NCBI GenBank assembly: GCA_037176705.1
Contig: CM073895.1
Coordinates: forward strand, 2,108,001-2,172,000
Direction: 5' to 3'
Origin: Molossus alvarezi
Taxonomy: Eukaryota; Chordata; Mammalia; Chiroptera; Molossidae
DNA: 64,000 nt
Position numbers and translations under genes: made by a program. This document shows positions 1 through 10,680 of the stretch, in pieces. The notes below the pieces were generated by a model. It searched no databases, was not told the origin of the DNA, and worked only from the letters and a program-made list of their open reading frames with translations. Within the stretch, counting starts at the first letter, position 1, and each line of letters begins with the position of its first letter.

Positions 1-396
1 TCAGGGTGCTCACCGCTCCGGGAGGGACAGTCCTGGGGTGTGGGGAGAGGGGGCGGACCTGCCACCAGCAGCTTCAACCAGGGGCTCTCAGTCTAGAGCA
101 AAGAGGTGGGGGCCCCGGGCCAGTCCCCCAGGAGCAGGAGTGTCTCGTGGTGACCCCCAGGCGGTGGGGCTCCCAGGTCCGTGAGACCCATGCCCGGGAG
201 GGGTGGATGGGCCCGGGCCCTGGCCCACGCCGGGAGCCTCAGCCCCCCTGGGACATCAGGCCTTGTGGGGGCAGCTCCCAGGAAGAGACTGCGGGGCCTC
301 TGGCTCATCCCGGAGACTTCCCCAGCCACCTGCCCCTCTCAGCCCTGTCTTGATTTCTGCTTAAAGTTCCAGGGTGTGGAGCCAGGGGCCATCCCG
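1..396. other. GC-rich single-copy spacer
   Basis: No gene, repeat family or coding signature is recognisable. Open frames on both strands are proline/glycine/arginine-rich and match no domain I know, as expected for GC-rich non-coding DNA. Confidence 0.6.
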
Positions 397-437
397 CTAT
401 GCTAATAGAACTATGCTAATAGAACTATGCATATTCC
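397..437 (+). promoter_or_regulatory. Triplicated octamer-like (POU) motif cluster
   Basis: A 14-bp unit, CTATGCTAATAGAA, is repeated twice head to tail (397-410, 411-424) and followed by a partial third copy that changes to CTATGCATATTCC (425-437). Each copy holds ATGCTAAT or ATGCATAT, variants of the POU octamer ATGCAAAT. The cluster is an AT-rich spot in GC-rich DNA. A regulatory role is inferred from motif content only; it could also be a chance short duplication. Confidence 0.3.
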
Positions 438-1494
438 ATGAGCCCGTCCGTCTGCAGGAAGCCAGCGTGCACTGGAGGCGGTAATGAGCCCGGCTGCCCC
501 AGGATTCCTCACTGTCCAGGTGGCCTGGCCTGGGGCACTGCAGCCCCAGGAATGCTGTCCCAGCTCCAGGCTCCGGGAGGAGGTGTGGAGGGAGGGGAGG
601 GTGTTGCTGCTGCTCACCGACCTCCTGGTGTTCGTTCTCCGGCCCAGCCTGGGAAGGTGCTGTCCAAATCCTTGATGCTGCACAGAGCGAAGGAGGAAGG
701 GCCCCCGCCGTGGGCCGTCTTGGAGCCTGGGGGGGGGGGGGAGGGCAGGGGGTGTCCAGATCCAGTGCCACAAGGTGCAGGGTGCCCGGGGACACTTGCA
801 TTTCAGGTGATCCACAAGCCATTTTGTCGTGAAAGGGTGCCCCCACTATTGCGGGGGACACTCACACACTGAGTTCATTGTTTCTCTGAAACCCACACAG
901 CTGGCCCCTGGGTTCTGTCTGGCCACCTGAACTTGCACCTGGCCCTTGGGCCACTGCAACCCCGGTCAGCCACCGGGTGAGAGGCCTTCCCTGAGTGGCC
1001 GTGTGGCCAGGATCCCCGAGGTGCGGTGGAAAAGCCGCTCACAGTGGCTGGAGCCACACCCACACAGAGGGCCCAGAACTGCACTGAGAAGCTCTCCTGA
1101 CCCCGCTCAGCCGCGGCCCCAGCCGCAAGTAAGCAGCGGGGTTCCCACAGGCGTGGGCCGGTGCATGGGGGCTCCGCACCCTTCCACAGCTCTGAGCCAG
1201 AGCACAGCGGCCAAGGCCGGGCCGCGCGGAGGGCCCTGGGCGCACAAGCCCACTGAGGCCCGGGTGGAGAGCGCCCACATGTACGGGACCTGTGGGTGGC
1301 TTGGCCCACTCTGGACCACCAGCTGCCCTGGCTAAGGGGCCGCGCGTGGGCAGGGCAGGGGCAGCCCACCCACCGGCCGGCCTAGCGGGGTCTTGGTGCA
1401 GACGCCGCGCACAGACCTCGGCTGCTGCCGCAGGACTGAGCCCGGCGGGTTCCTGAAGCCATTGCCGCTGATCCGTGGAGGCCGGACCGTCTCT
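438..1494. other. GC-rich spacer with a G-run
   Basis: Single-copy GC-rich DNA with no defensible exon. A run of about a dozen G lies near 730-741. Several overlapping open frames exist on both strands, none with a recognisable domain. Confidence 0.55.
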
Positions 1495-1875
1495 GGGAGA
1501 GAAATATGGAAGCAATTACTGTGAGAGCCGTCGTTTGAGTAATTCCCAAAGAGACACCGGGCCGGGCCGCCTGAAGCCTGGTGCGGCGCCCTAATGAAGC
1601 AATTAAGGAAAGGGTCCTCCGACTTTGATCTCGATGGGGTAATTTTTACAAAAACATCACGGAGTGATAGATACCCATAACTCAGGGTCCTTAATTGTAC
1701 TTAATTTGTTTGGAATACGAATGTGCATTTAATTAAACCCGCGCGGCCTGCAGGCTTCAAGCAGGGCTGTCAAGGAAAATTAAGACCCAGTTTGCTTTCA
1801 AAGTCGCTGGTTTCTATCAGCAAGGACAGCGGTCTTCGAACAGGAGGTTAGAGATAATTAGGCCGAGAGCTACAG
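1495..1875. promoter_or_regulatory. AT-rich candidate conserved non-coding element 1
   Basis: An abrupt switch from GC-rich spacer to AT-rich, non-repetitive sequence dense in homeodomain core words: TAATT, TTAATTGTACTTAATTTG, CATTTAATTAAAC, GAGATAATTAGG. No SINE, LINE or LTR signature and no long open frame. This composition and motif crowding is typical of deeply conserved developmental enhancers. Conservation itself cannot be seen from one sequence, so the call is an inference. Confidence 0.5.
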
Positions 1876-2514
1876 CCCCAGAAAGCAGAGGGAAGGCCGG
1901 CTGTCAGAGGGAGTGGGGAGACCGGGAGGCCCCGGGTGGGGGGCGGTGGGGCCCCCCGCCCACACAGACCCAGGAACTCCGGGAGTGGGGGTTTGGCTGG
2001 AGGTGGGATCATGGCCATAGCTGGGGTCTGTGGCCTCCGGGTTCGGTCGCAGGGGACCGGCTTCTCAGTCCGCTGGCCTCTGGTGAATTTCAGCCCCAGG
2101 ACACACAGAAGACTTGGAGCAGGACCCAGCGGGCTCCTGGAGGAGAGGTGGGGAAACCGAGGCCTGGAGCGGGAGCCTGTCCTTGTCCGTGGTCACCGAC
2201 GGTGACGCTGCTCCCGTCCCGCCTGCGGTCCCACAGTGCTCGTCCGTGGGGTGTGGCCTGGCCGTGGGTGCTCGGCCCCGCCCGTCCGTGGATGTGGGGA
2301 GGGTGTGTGGGTGATTCTGGGCACGGGTGGTTCCAGCCAGCAGACTTGACCATCACCCCCAGGTGAGGTGCAGACCAGCGAGCAGAGAGGACGCAGCCCA
2401 TCCTGGGTCCAGGACACAGCGAGGTTTGCTCAGGGACCTGGTGGGGAAGGGGGGCCAGGTCGTGTGGAGAGTGGGGGAGAGATCCCCTCTCTCCTTTGTA
2501 GCCTGAGTCATGGA
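1876..2514. other. GC-rich spacer
   Basis: Single-copy GC-rich sequence; nothing recognisable. Confidence 0.55.
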
Positions 2515-2926
2515 ACACAGATATGCGCCCACACGCACAGACACACACAGTGCACAAGTGCACACACGATGGTGCACATGTGAGGCGTGTGCACATGTAC
2601 ACAGTGCAGAGGTGACAACAGCACCCACCTCCCGCACTCAAACATGCACATAAAACATACATAGCACACAACATACATGGCACACACATGCACACTGAGA
2701 CACGCACACACAGACCCACATGGCATACACCTCCCCTCACTCAGACAGGCACATGCAGCATACATGGAACACACACATTCAGACACACAACATACATGAC
2801 ACGCATACTTAGACACACACCACACACACGACAGCACACAATGCACACACTCAGACATGTGCACACAACACACACGCACGCATGACATGCATGGCACACA
2901 CAGCACACGTGCACATGCACACACCT
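2515..2926. repeat. Degenerate CA-rich simple-sequence tract
   Basis: About 410 bp of imperfect (CA)n with CACACA, CATACATGGCACACA and CAGACACAC words recurring at irregular spacing. The pattern indicates an old expanded microsatellite drifting towards a minisatellite. Alternating purine-pyrimidine sequence of this kind can adopt Z-DNA. Confidence 0.9.
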
Positions 2927-3435
2927 AGGGCTCCTGTGGGCTCAGCGAGCTTTCTCTCTGCTGGCCGAGGCGTGGCCTGGGTGTGGGCTCCCGACCTTGA
3001 CGACCCTCCAGCTGCCCCCACTGTCTGTCCCTCTCACGAGGTCACGGTGCTGAGTTTGACAAAGAGCTAAGAGCCTCCTCCCTGACCCGGGGTCAACCCC
3101 ACTCGCTTGGAGATCAGCTGGAGCGTCGGCCCACGCACTGGGGTCACTGTGGCCAAGCCCCTGGCTGGGCGGCTGCTGCCCGGCTGACTCTGACCTTCCG
3201 CCCTTGGCCTGAGGACGGCAGCCTCCCGTCGCCAGGCTCCTGACGGTCTGCAGCCTGGACGCGGTGTGGACATGCTCACGCTGTGCGCCCTGGGCGTGGG
3301 GGTGGATCCCGGGGAGACTGGGGGGTGCTGACTCTCCTGCCCCTCCTACGGGAACGCCTGCACCGAGGGGCCGTGCTCAGCACTGAGCTCCTGGTGGCTG
3401 CCGGCCGTTCCCTGGCTTTTAGACCCAGTGCCCAC
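2927..3435. other. GC-rich spacer
   Basis: Single-copy GC-rich DNA with no recognisable exon or repeat. Confidence 0.5.
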
Positions 3436-3650
3436 CTCTGCTGTCGTCACGCGGCGTTGTCCCTGAGTGTGTCTGTGCCCAGACCCCTTTTGCAAGGTCA
3501 CCCGTCACCTTGGATACGAGCCGCCCAACTCCAGTGTGACCTCATCTGAGCCAGTTACACCCGCAATGGCCCTATTTCCAAGTGAGGTCGCACTGAGGTC
3601 CTGGGGTGGGGACTTCGGCACGTGGGTCCGGGGGACGTGGCTCAGCCCCC
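3436..3650 (-). mobile_element. MLT1-type LTR remnant (ERVL-MaLR), reverse orientation
   Basis: The segment reads as the reverse complement of the MLT1 LTR 5' half: TGTGACCTCATCTGAG, then CACCCGCAATGGCCCTATTTCC, then AAGTGAGGTC and a decayed GGGGACTTC. These correspond to the MLT1 order 'tgacctcat / ttaca-tctgcaa-gaccctatttcc / aataaggtcaca / ggacttcaac'. Heavily diverged and truncated; boundaries are approximate. Confidence 0.65.
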
Positions 3651-4317
3651 CACGAGGACCCCCGTGGTCTCTGAGAGGGTCGTGAACCTGCACCTGTCAG
3701 GGTGGGTTCCCAGACCAGCCCTGCACGCCCGCAAGTCCCACCGCAACACGGTGGGCGGGCAGCAGGGCCAGCGGCGTGACTGAGCGCCTGCCACACACAC
3801 AGGGAGGACACTGTCCTTGGCCCCTGCAGGCCCTGTGTCCGGAGGAGACTGACCTGCAGGGACAGCTCTCCACAGGGCTGCCCTCTGGTTTCCGTGGAGA
3901 GGGCCATGAGGTCAGAGGGCAGGCGGGAGGATGCTCTGCCCACCTCCCGCCAGGCCTGGGGGTGCCGCCACCAGAGCGTGTCCCCTTGCCCCTCGGCCCT
4001 GTCACGTCTCTGTAAGTGGCCTGGCACAGCCTCGGCTCCTCGCCCGCCCGCCGGGGCCATCTCTGTCCTGCCAGAACTCTGGGTGTCACCTGGGTTTGAG
4101 GACGAGCCCAGAGCCCAGATGACCCTCCAAGGCCTGGATGGACGCTCCCATTCCCCTCGACACAGCTCACAGCTGAGGCAGGATGGAGGCTGCCCGGTGG
4201 GACCCTCCTGCTCCCAGCTGCTCCAAGAGGACCCCTCGCTGGAGGACATTTCTGTCTCCACACTCACGTGGCCCCTGAGTCCACAGTGTACACGTGAGCT
4301 CCCAGGGGGCCCGCGCT
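3651..4317. other. GC-rich spacer
   Basis: Single-copy GC-rich DNA. Overlapping open frames on both strands show no domain. Confidence 0.5.
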
Positions 4318-4470
4318 GTAATCCAGAGAGTTCCCCGCGAGCCGTTTTCAATAGTTGTTATTACTGTTGGGGTGCGAGGTCCAGGTTATTATGTTCCCAG
4401 GCGTCATCCGGTGCCCACGCAACGCCACTGGGGTGAGACACAAGAATCTTAAAACTGTGGTTATTTAGCG
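4318..4470. promoter_or_regulatory. Small AT-richer island, possible regulatory element
   Basis: CAATAGTTGTTATTACTGTTGG and CTGTGGTTATTTAGCGG stand out from the surrounding GC-rich sequence. They contain SOX-like (TTGTT) and TTATT words, and no repeat signature is visible. Weak candidate. Confidence 0.25.
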
Positions 4471-4990
4471 GGTGCCATTCAAGCTCCAGCAGTCTGACCT
4501 TGGTTCCGCTGGGCCTGGGTTCGAGGGCGGGGCCTGCGGGTCCAGGAAGGACTCGGACCTGCAGGGGCGGAGCTGAGCCCGGCCACGCCCAGGCTGGGGG
4601 TGCTGCGTCCCTCAGGACGTGGGCAGCAGAGTGTGGCCCCTGGCGGGCTCCTCTCTGTCCAAGTCTGTGATGTGGGCTCAGTCGGAAAACCTCCCCGGGA
4701 ACCTGGAGCCGAGGAGCCGCTGAGGCCCCTGCAGGAGGCACGACAAGAGTCCGGTCTGTGGGGACGATGGAGACCAGGGGCTGTGGGGCTGCGGTGGGGG
4801 GAGCCGGGAGCTTTGGTGTGGACTTGTCTTCACACATGTGTACAAACCCCGGGAGAGCAGCACCAGGAGGGACTCCGCCGCGGACCGGGACTCCCGTGGC
4901 ACCTGTCAGTGCGGGAGCTGGCGTGTCACATGCACCCTTTGTGGGGCCGCTGACCGTGGGGAGACTGTGTGTGTGTGTGTTGGGGGGGGA
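4471..4990. other. GC-rich spacer
   Basis: No recognisable gene or repeat except a short GT run near 4967-4981. The latter half may belong to the decayed L1 3' end that follows. Confidence 0.45.
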
Positions 4991-5076
4991 GCAGCATACG
5001 GGGCTCTGTATCTTTCTCTCAATTTGCTCCAAACTTCAAACTGTTCAAAAAAAAAATAAAGTCTATTGACAAAACA
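4991..5076 (+). mobile_element. 3' end of an old L1 LINE
   Basis: CTCAATTTGCTCCAAACTTC, then AAACTGTTCAAAAAAAAAATAAAGTCTATTGAC, matches the 3' terminus of mammalian L1M elements (ctcaattttgctgtgaacctaaaactgctctaaaaaataaagtctatt). The AATAAAG and the following A-containing tail agree with an L1 polyadenylation end. Only the terminal part is recognisable. Confidence 0.7.
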
Positions 5077-5435
5077 AGTACGTGTCAGAGCCGGTGAGGT
5101 CTGGGGCGTGAAGGGTGCATTCGGCGAGGCGGGCGCAGTCATGGGGCGTGAGAGCCTCCTCGTGGGGCCCACGGGCTCGGGCGTGACAGACACGGCCGCA
5201 CTGTGCACGGGAGCCAGCCTGGGGGCAGACGGGACGGGGACGGGGACCCCGCTGCCCCTCAGGAAGCCGAGGGGCAGGGCTGGGCGCTGCGCACACCTGC
5301 AGGCCGGTCTTGGTGGGCGGGAGGCCCCCAGCCCAGAGCCCCCACCCCCATCCCTGCCCCCGCCCCCACGGGGCAGAGCCTGCCGCAGGGACTCCCTGGG
5401 GACCCGGGCACGCGGAGGCTCTGGGAATCGAGTGT
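5077..5435. other. GC-rich spacer
   Basis: Single-copy GC-rich DNA, including a GACGGGACGGGGACGGGGAC run near 5228-5247. Nothing else recognisable. Confidence 0.5.
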
Positions 5436-5525
5436 GGAATCTTTGTTAGCAGCAGGGCATACATCTTTTAAATTATAAATCGATAAATAGTTAATTCAAG
5501 AGTAGAACTCTCTTGAATATTTCAT
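5436..5525. promoter_or_regulatory. AT-rich island with a perfect hairpin
   Basis: ATACATCTTTTAAATTATAAATCGATAAATAGTTAATTC runs into a perfect 9-bp inverted repeat, ATTCAAGAG (5494-5502) and CTCTTGAAT (5510-5518), with a 7-nt loop. It is the only AT-rich stretch for 2 kb on either side other than the L1 tail. A short regulatory element is possible; function is inferred. Confidence 0.3.
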
Positions 5526-7354
5526 GCGGCCCACGCACCGCGGCCCTCGGCCTGGATGTGGATGGAGGACCGAGACAGACTCCCCGAACCCCTCTCGGCC
5601 CGCTGCGGGCGCAGAGCGGCGTGGCCCTTGTCCCTGTGCTCACTCGGGACCAGCCAGCGCTTGTGTGACGACCGGTGGGTGACCCTGGAAGCTGGTGCCT
5701 CCTCCCCCATGAACCACCCGGCTCAGAGGAGAGCTGTCTGGCCGTCTGACCCAGGGGAGGCCCAGCCAAGGGCACATGTGGCCACAGGGACGCAGAGCAG
5801 CTGAGGGTTCAGGAGGCAGGGTTGGCATCGGGCCCCTCCCCCCATGAGCCGTGGCTTGTGTTCATCCCGGAACCTCAGGCTCCTCGCCTGTGTGTGTTCC
5901 CGGCTCCGCATTGGGAGCAGTGAGCGTGTCCCGTGGCCGCAGTGGGTGAGGGTGGGTCGGCGGTTAGTGTGTCCCGGGGAGGCTCCAGCCCGGGATTCTG
6001 TCCTGACAAGGCCCCTTTGTGAGTCCGGGTGCCCACCTGACCCGGAGGAGGGGCCTGCCACGGACAGGGGACCTGCGGTGCCGTGGGGCTGGGACCCCGG
6101 GTGAAGTTTGGGTGAGCTTGGTGAGAAGGCTGAGAGCCTGGGCCGTTCCCGACCACGCCCTCTGAGCCCCACGCCTGCGTGGTTCTCGGTGGTGGACGTG
6201 CACTGGGCACGTGTGAGGAGACTTCTGTTTGCTCACACACTGGCTTGTTCCTGCTCCCCCACCAAGCGAGGGGGCCCACGAGGCGGGCCTGGCTGGTGTC
6301 TGCACCCCGTGAAAGCCAAGAAGTGGGTGGTGTGCCGGGGCCTGTCCAGGGCTCCTCGCTCTGCTGAGGACGGTGTTGGAGTCGGCTTGTCAGCATCTCT
6401 GGCAGCCACACCGTGTGGGCCCGGGCGGCGTGTGCCCTCGGTTGGCGCAGGCTTCTTGCGATGCGGGTGGGAGGGGTGCTCGGGGCTTCTGGTGGGCAGA
6501 GCAGCCTCGTCTGGTGAACAGGCCCAGGGTGGCCACAGGTGGCGTCTACCAGGCCAGGTGTGGTGGGTTGTGGCTCAGCTGCTGAGGTGGGGGGGCAGGG
6601 TCGACCCCTTGCAGTGGGATACGAGGTGGGGGAGGGGCAACTGGCCCTGGGCACCCCTTCACTGCCTGCCACTTACCCCCAGAAAACCGCTCCAGAGAGG
6701 CACCCTCCCTGGGCCCGGGACGCGCACCTCGGAGGTGCTCCCAGGGAGCCGGCTGGTGCTGGTGCAGTAGGTGCCACATCACTGCAGTGTGTCTCCTGCG
6801 GGGCTTCCAGACCTGGAGGGCCTCAGCGCCCAGCGCTCCCGGCGGGCGGACCCCGCGCTCCACAGAGCCTTGGACTTGGATAGCTGCCAGTCCGGAGACC
6901 TTGCAGGAGCTTTGGGGGTTGTCCAGGGGCATCTCCACTGCAGGGCTGAGCCCACCGGAGCCCACAGGGCCACACCCACGATCTCTCCGGAGGTCGGCTC
7001 CGCCTCCTGTCCCAGCGCCCAGCGTGGACCCGTCTGGTGGGAGAGGGGACCGCTGTGCAGGAGGTCCCCACCCTCTGTCTGCAGGGACGATAGAGGAGAG
7101 ATGGGCACCCCAGTGGGCTCTCCAGTCAGGGGGCGTTGAAAGGCACGGGCATCACCCCCAGAAGCCAACGCATGGGGCTGAGGACCAGGTGGCTGGAATC
7201 GCGGGGTCCCTGGAGGCCGAGAGAGATTGCCCGAGGGGGCACGTCGCGTCCCCAGAGCAGAGGGCAGCGCCTCGCCGGTGCGGGTGGCCTCAGAGCGGAT
7301 GCCAGTGCCGCCGGCCCTGTGCCTGTCCCCGCAGCCCCGCCTCCGCCGCCTGTT
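5526..7354. other. GC-rich spacer, 1.8 kb
   Basis: Single-copy GC-rich DNA. Many overlapping open frames occur on both strands, the longest about 265 codons on the minus strand near 5875-6672. They show no domain, no consistent frame and no splice-site context that I would defend. Confidence 0.5.
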
Positions 7355-7645
7355 AGCTCTGCTGACAGAGCCGTTACCATGACAGTAGATTAATATCTCT
7401 TTAATCAGCCAAAATGAACATGGCGCGCCGGTGACAGTCCAATTTTCTGCTAACAGATTGTGGCCCATCCAAACCCCGCACTCAGCTGATCTTTATTTCT
7501 GCCGGAGATAATTCAGCGTGGGAGGACCAGCCACCGCCGCCCGCCGCCGCCTCCTCGCTCAATAAATCTCGCCGCCCAGGCGTTTCTCATGCGCCTGTCA
7601 GGCGGCCGCCGGGGACTGAATGAGCCTCCACAGGCTGGTGGCATT
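7355..7645. promoter_or_regulatory. Candidate conserved non-coding element 2
   Basis: A non-repetitive block that begins with TGACAGAGCC and ATGACAG (MEIS/PBX-like), then an inverted pair GATTAA-N7-TTAATC at 7388-7406. It continues with CCAATTTTCTGC, CTGATCTTTATTTCTG, GATAATTC and a GC-rich CCGCC stretch followed by CTCAATAAATCTC. TAATC cores in opposed orientation are sites for K50 homeodomain factors (OTX/PITX/SIX-like). The mix of AT-rich motifs and a GC-rich core resembles developmental enhancers. Inference only. Confidence 0.5.
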
Positions 7646-7763
7646 TAGAGGCCGTCACAGAGCCGGGAGGCAAATGTCTCCACAATCGATGCCGGGCCTG
7701 GACGTGACTTTTCCCACGAGTGGGGCTGTGAGTGGCTCAGAGTCCATGGGAGATGGGAGGCAG
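7646..7763. other. Short spacer
   Basis: Single-copy sequence between the candidate enhancer and the TG-rich array. Confidence 0.4.
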
Positions 7764-8212
7764 CTGTGTGTGTGGGGGTGCAGGTGTGTACAGTGTGTGT
7801 GTATCAGTGTGCATGTGTGTGAGGGTGTGTGCACGTGTGAGCATGTGTGATGGATGTGTGTGTATCAATGTGCACATGGATCGATGAGCATGTGTGTACA
7901 GTGTGTGTGCGTATATCAGTGTGTATGTGGGTGTGTGTGCACGTGTGAGCATGAGTGATCTATATTTGTGTATCGATGTGCACATGGATCAATGAGCATG
8001 TGGGAGTGTGCAGGTGTGTAGAGTTGTGCATGTATCAGTGTACATGTGGGTGTGTGTGCACGTGTGAGCACGTGTGATGTATATTTGTGTATCGATGTGC
8101 ACATGGATCAATGAGCATGTGGGGTGTGCAAGTGTGTACAGTGTAGTGCATGTATCAGTGTATGTGTGAGTGTGTGAGGGTTTGTGTGCATGTGTGAGCA
8201 CGTGTGCTTGTG
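7764..8212 (+). repeat. TG-rich minisatellite, about 110-bp unit, four copies
   Basis: TG-rich sequence with a higher-order unit: (g)tatcagtgt - tgtgggtgtgtg - cacgtgtgagca - tgtatcgatgtg - cacatggatcaatgagca. The end of the unit (ATGAGCA) recurs at 7890, 7998 and 8117, i.e. every 108-119 bp. The last copy is truncated. This is longer-period structure than a plain TG microsatellite. Confidence 0.9.
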
Positions 8213-10236
8213 TGGGTTCCCGATGTGGCACATGTGCCATGTGACCCTGGCTGCCTCTCCCAGGCCATGGGAAGTCCCTTCTGTTCCCGTTTTCTCTGTG
8301 GGGTGCAGAGGGCGCCCCTGTCCCATCGGCTCCAAGAGGAGTGTCCAGTGACGTGGAAGGTGGATGCTGGGCACACGGCCTCCGGCTGAGGCCGGCAGCA
8401 CCCAGAGTGGACCCAGCCTCCAGGACGGCTCCGCGGGTGCTCTGGGTGCTGCTGGGCGGCTCTTTCCAACAGGGTCCTGACGCCGGCGTAGCCCCTGGCG
8501 CCGCTGGCCTCTGCCCTCGGGCTGACCGGGGTGCCCACAGCCTGCTGGCAGCCCTTCCACGGAGGGCTCACCTCAGAAGCTGTGCCCTGCCCAGCTTCGC
8601 CTCACATCCTGACAGCCCACGCCCAGGCCCTGGGGCCCAGCCTCCTGCCCACACCGGGACTGTCACTGGGCCAGCTTTGCCCCGTTCCTTCACGGGCTGG
8701 GACCCTGCTTCCGGGTCACCTTGCCCCCTGCCCATCCTCACTGGACCTCTGCTGACTAAGCCCATGGGGGAGGGGCAGCGGGCGGGGCTCCACGGCCTCC
8801 CCAGCCCGTTCTGCTTCATTCCTCCCGCAGCAGACAGCCCAGTGCGGTGCCTCCGACCAGTCACAGCCCTGGACACATCCACAGCCTGGTGGTGACAACG
8901 AAGGACAAGCGGCCTCCTGGGACTCCGTCCTGCGCGGAGCTGTGCAGTCCCATCCCAGCCTCCTCACCCTTCCAGGGCAGACATCGCCAGTCAAACCCAG
9001 ACCCCGTCTCCTTGACGGGCGGCCCGCTGCTGGCCCCAGCTGCGTTATCTAAGGGTGAGTGGGTCAGTTCTGCAGAGAACCTGCGGGTGCTGCCTGCTTC
9101 CCGGGCCGCCCTCCTCCAGAAGCACCCAGCCCGGCCTGCCCTCCGCCCGCCAGGACACGCCGCACAGCTGTGCCCAGCCCGAGGGCGGCGTCAGCGCCTG
9201 CGTGGTCTGCTCGCTCGGTGCCCTCCCTCCGCCGCTCAGGTGTGACCTCGCACTCCACGGGGGTTGTGGGCCAGGGCCGAGGGACCCCACAGCCTTTCTG
9301 GCCTCCCACTCCCTTGATTACCCTGAGGTTGGAGAGTCCTGCTCATCCCTACATCATGGCCACCGATGGGTAACCAGCCCTGCCGGGGCTCCCAGGGCGG
9401 GAGTTCACTGGGGCCTGCTGGGCATCTGACTCCAGCGCCAGCCCCTGGGGCCATGTCCAGGCACTGACCCTTCCTCCCAAACCCGCTGCCTGGGCCACTG
9501 CCCTCTCTGAAAGGCACTTGGCAGACCCGGCCCACGGGGCGCGAGCCCTCCGGCCGCTGACCAGGAGGGGGTGTCCGGCAGCTGTCACAGGACGTGGGAC
9601 CTGGGGGAGCGGGGCAGCCCCATCTGCAGAAGGTGGCGACTCCCGGACCCACATGCTTCTCTTGACCGTCACCCGCAGGGGCTCCCACGGGATGGAACCT
9701 TCTGGAAGTGAGAGGACACAGGCCCCACTGCTGCTGTCATCGCCGGGGCAGGTGGCAAGAGAAGGTGGGGCTCGGGTTCGAGGGCCAGGCGGCAGCCCCA
9801 GCCCTCCGTGTCCGAGGACGGTCAGTGGGCATCCTACATGGTCTTGGCCTCCGTCTGCCCATGGCTGGCAGTGCCACCCACCTGTCTCCAGCAGGGTGTC
9901 CCCAGGCCAACCGGGAGCCCGCCTGCGGTGTGTCCCCCTCAAGGAGCGTCCTCCACGGGGGTCTGGCGGGCTCTCCGGGGGTACCCTGCCTCCTTCAGGG
10001 CAGCAAAGCCACTGGCCGGTTTCCTGTCGCAGCCGGTCTGCCTGGCCTGTCCCCAGAGGCTGGTGCTCGGGTGGCCCAAGCAGCACACAGGCAGTGTGCG
10101 GGGGTCCTGCCATCCCCTTTATCCTGCCTGAGAATTTATTCTATAAACAGATAGTCTGGTGGTGATGATGAGGGTCCCACTCCCAGCAGGTTGGGATGCT
10201 GGGCCGGTCAGTGATTCCCGGTGAGGTCTGGCGGTA
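8213..10236. other. GC-rich spacer, 2 kb
   Basis: Single-copy GC-rich DNA with no recognisable gene or transposon. A small AT-richer patch lies at about 10130-10160 (GAGAATTTATTCTATAAACAG). The open frames are compositional. Confidence 0.5.
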
Positions 10237-10290
10237 GCCCCCCCGCCCCCCCCCCGCGGCAGCCCCCTCCCCCCCGCGTCCCCCCGGGCA
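10237..10290 (-). other. C-run cluster; G-quadruplex potential on the minus strand
   Basis: Successive C runs (7, 12, 5, 7 and 6 long) separated by one to a few bases. On the minus strand these are G tracts able to fold as a quadruplex, and on the plus strand an i-motif is possible. Confidence 0.6.
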
Positions 10291-10490
10291 GCAGCCCACC
10301 CTCGCAGTGCAGACAGCAGCCTCCCGGGAGCGCCAGGGGAGGCTGACATTTGTTTCTCCAGAAAGGCCTCCCGAGGATGGAGACGCAGGCCGGACCCTCA
10401 TCCCTGCCGTGAAGGGCCCCTCGGCCAGCTCAGCCTCCGGCAGGACGGGGTGGGTGTTACGGGGAGCCCATCCCGGGCTGGCTTCTAGGG
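10291..10490. other. GC-rich spacer
   Basis: Nothing recognisable. Confidence 0.45.
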
Positions 10491-10680
10491 CAGTGGTTCT
10501 CAACCTGGGGGTCGTGACCTCTTTGGGGGTTGAACGACCCTTTCACAGGGGTTACCTAAGACATAACAGTAGCAAAACTACAGTTAGGAAGTAGCAACGA
10601 AAATAACTTTGTGGTTGGGGTCCCCACAACATGAGGACCTGTACTGAGGGTCGCGGCATCAGGAAGGTGGAGAACCGCTG
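10491..10680 (+). mobile_element. Non-autonomous hAT (SPIN/URR1-like) MITE, 190 bp
   Basis: Begins CAGTGGTTCTCAACCT and ends AGGTGGAGAACCGCTG, a terminal inverted repeat with two mismatches over 16 bp. The interior carries GACCTCTTTGGGGGTTGAAC, GACCCTTTCACAGGGGTTAC, AGTAGCAACGAAAATAAC and the CCACAACATGAGGACC block seen in SPIN/URR1-type hAT MITEs. It is flanked by TTCTAGGG (10483-10490) and CTCTGGGG (10681-10688), a decayed 8-bp target duplication as hAT elements make. SPIN elements are known in bats and other tetrapods through horizontal transfer. Family assignment is from memory of the consensus. Confidence 0.85.
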
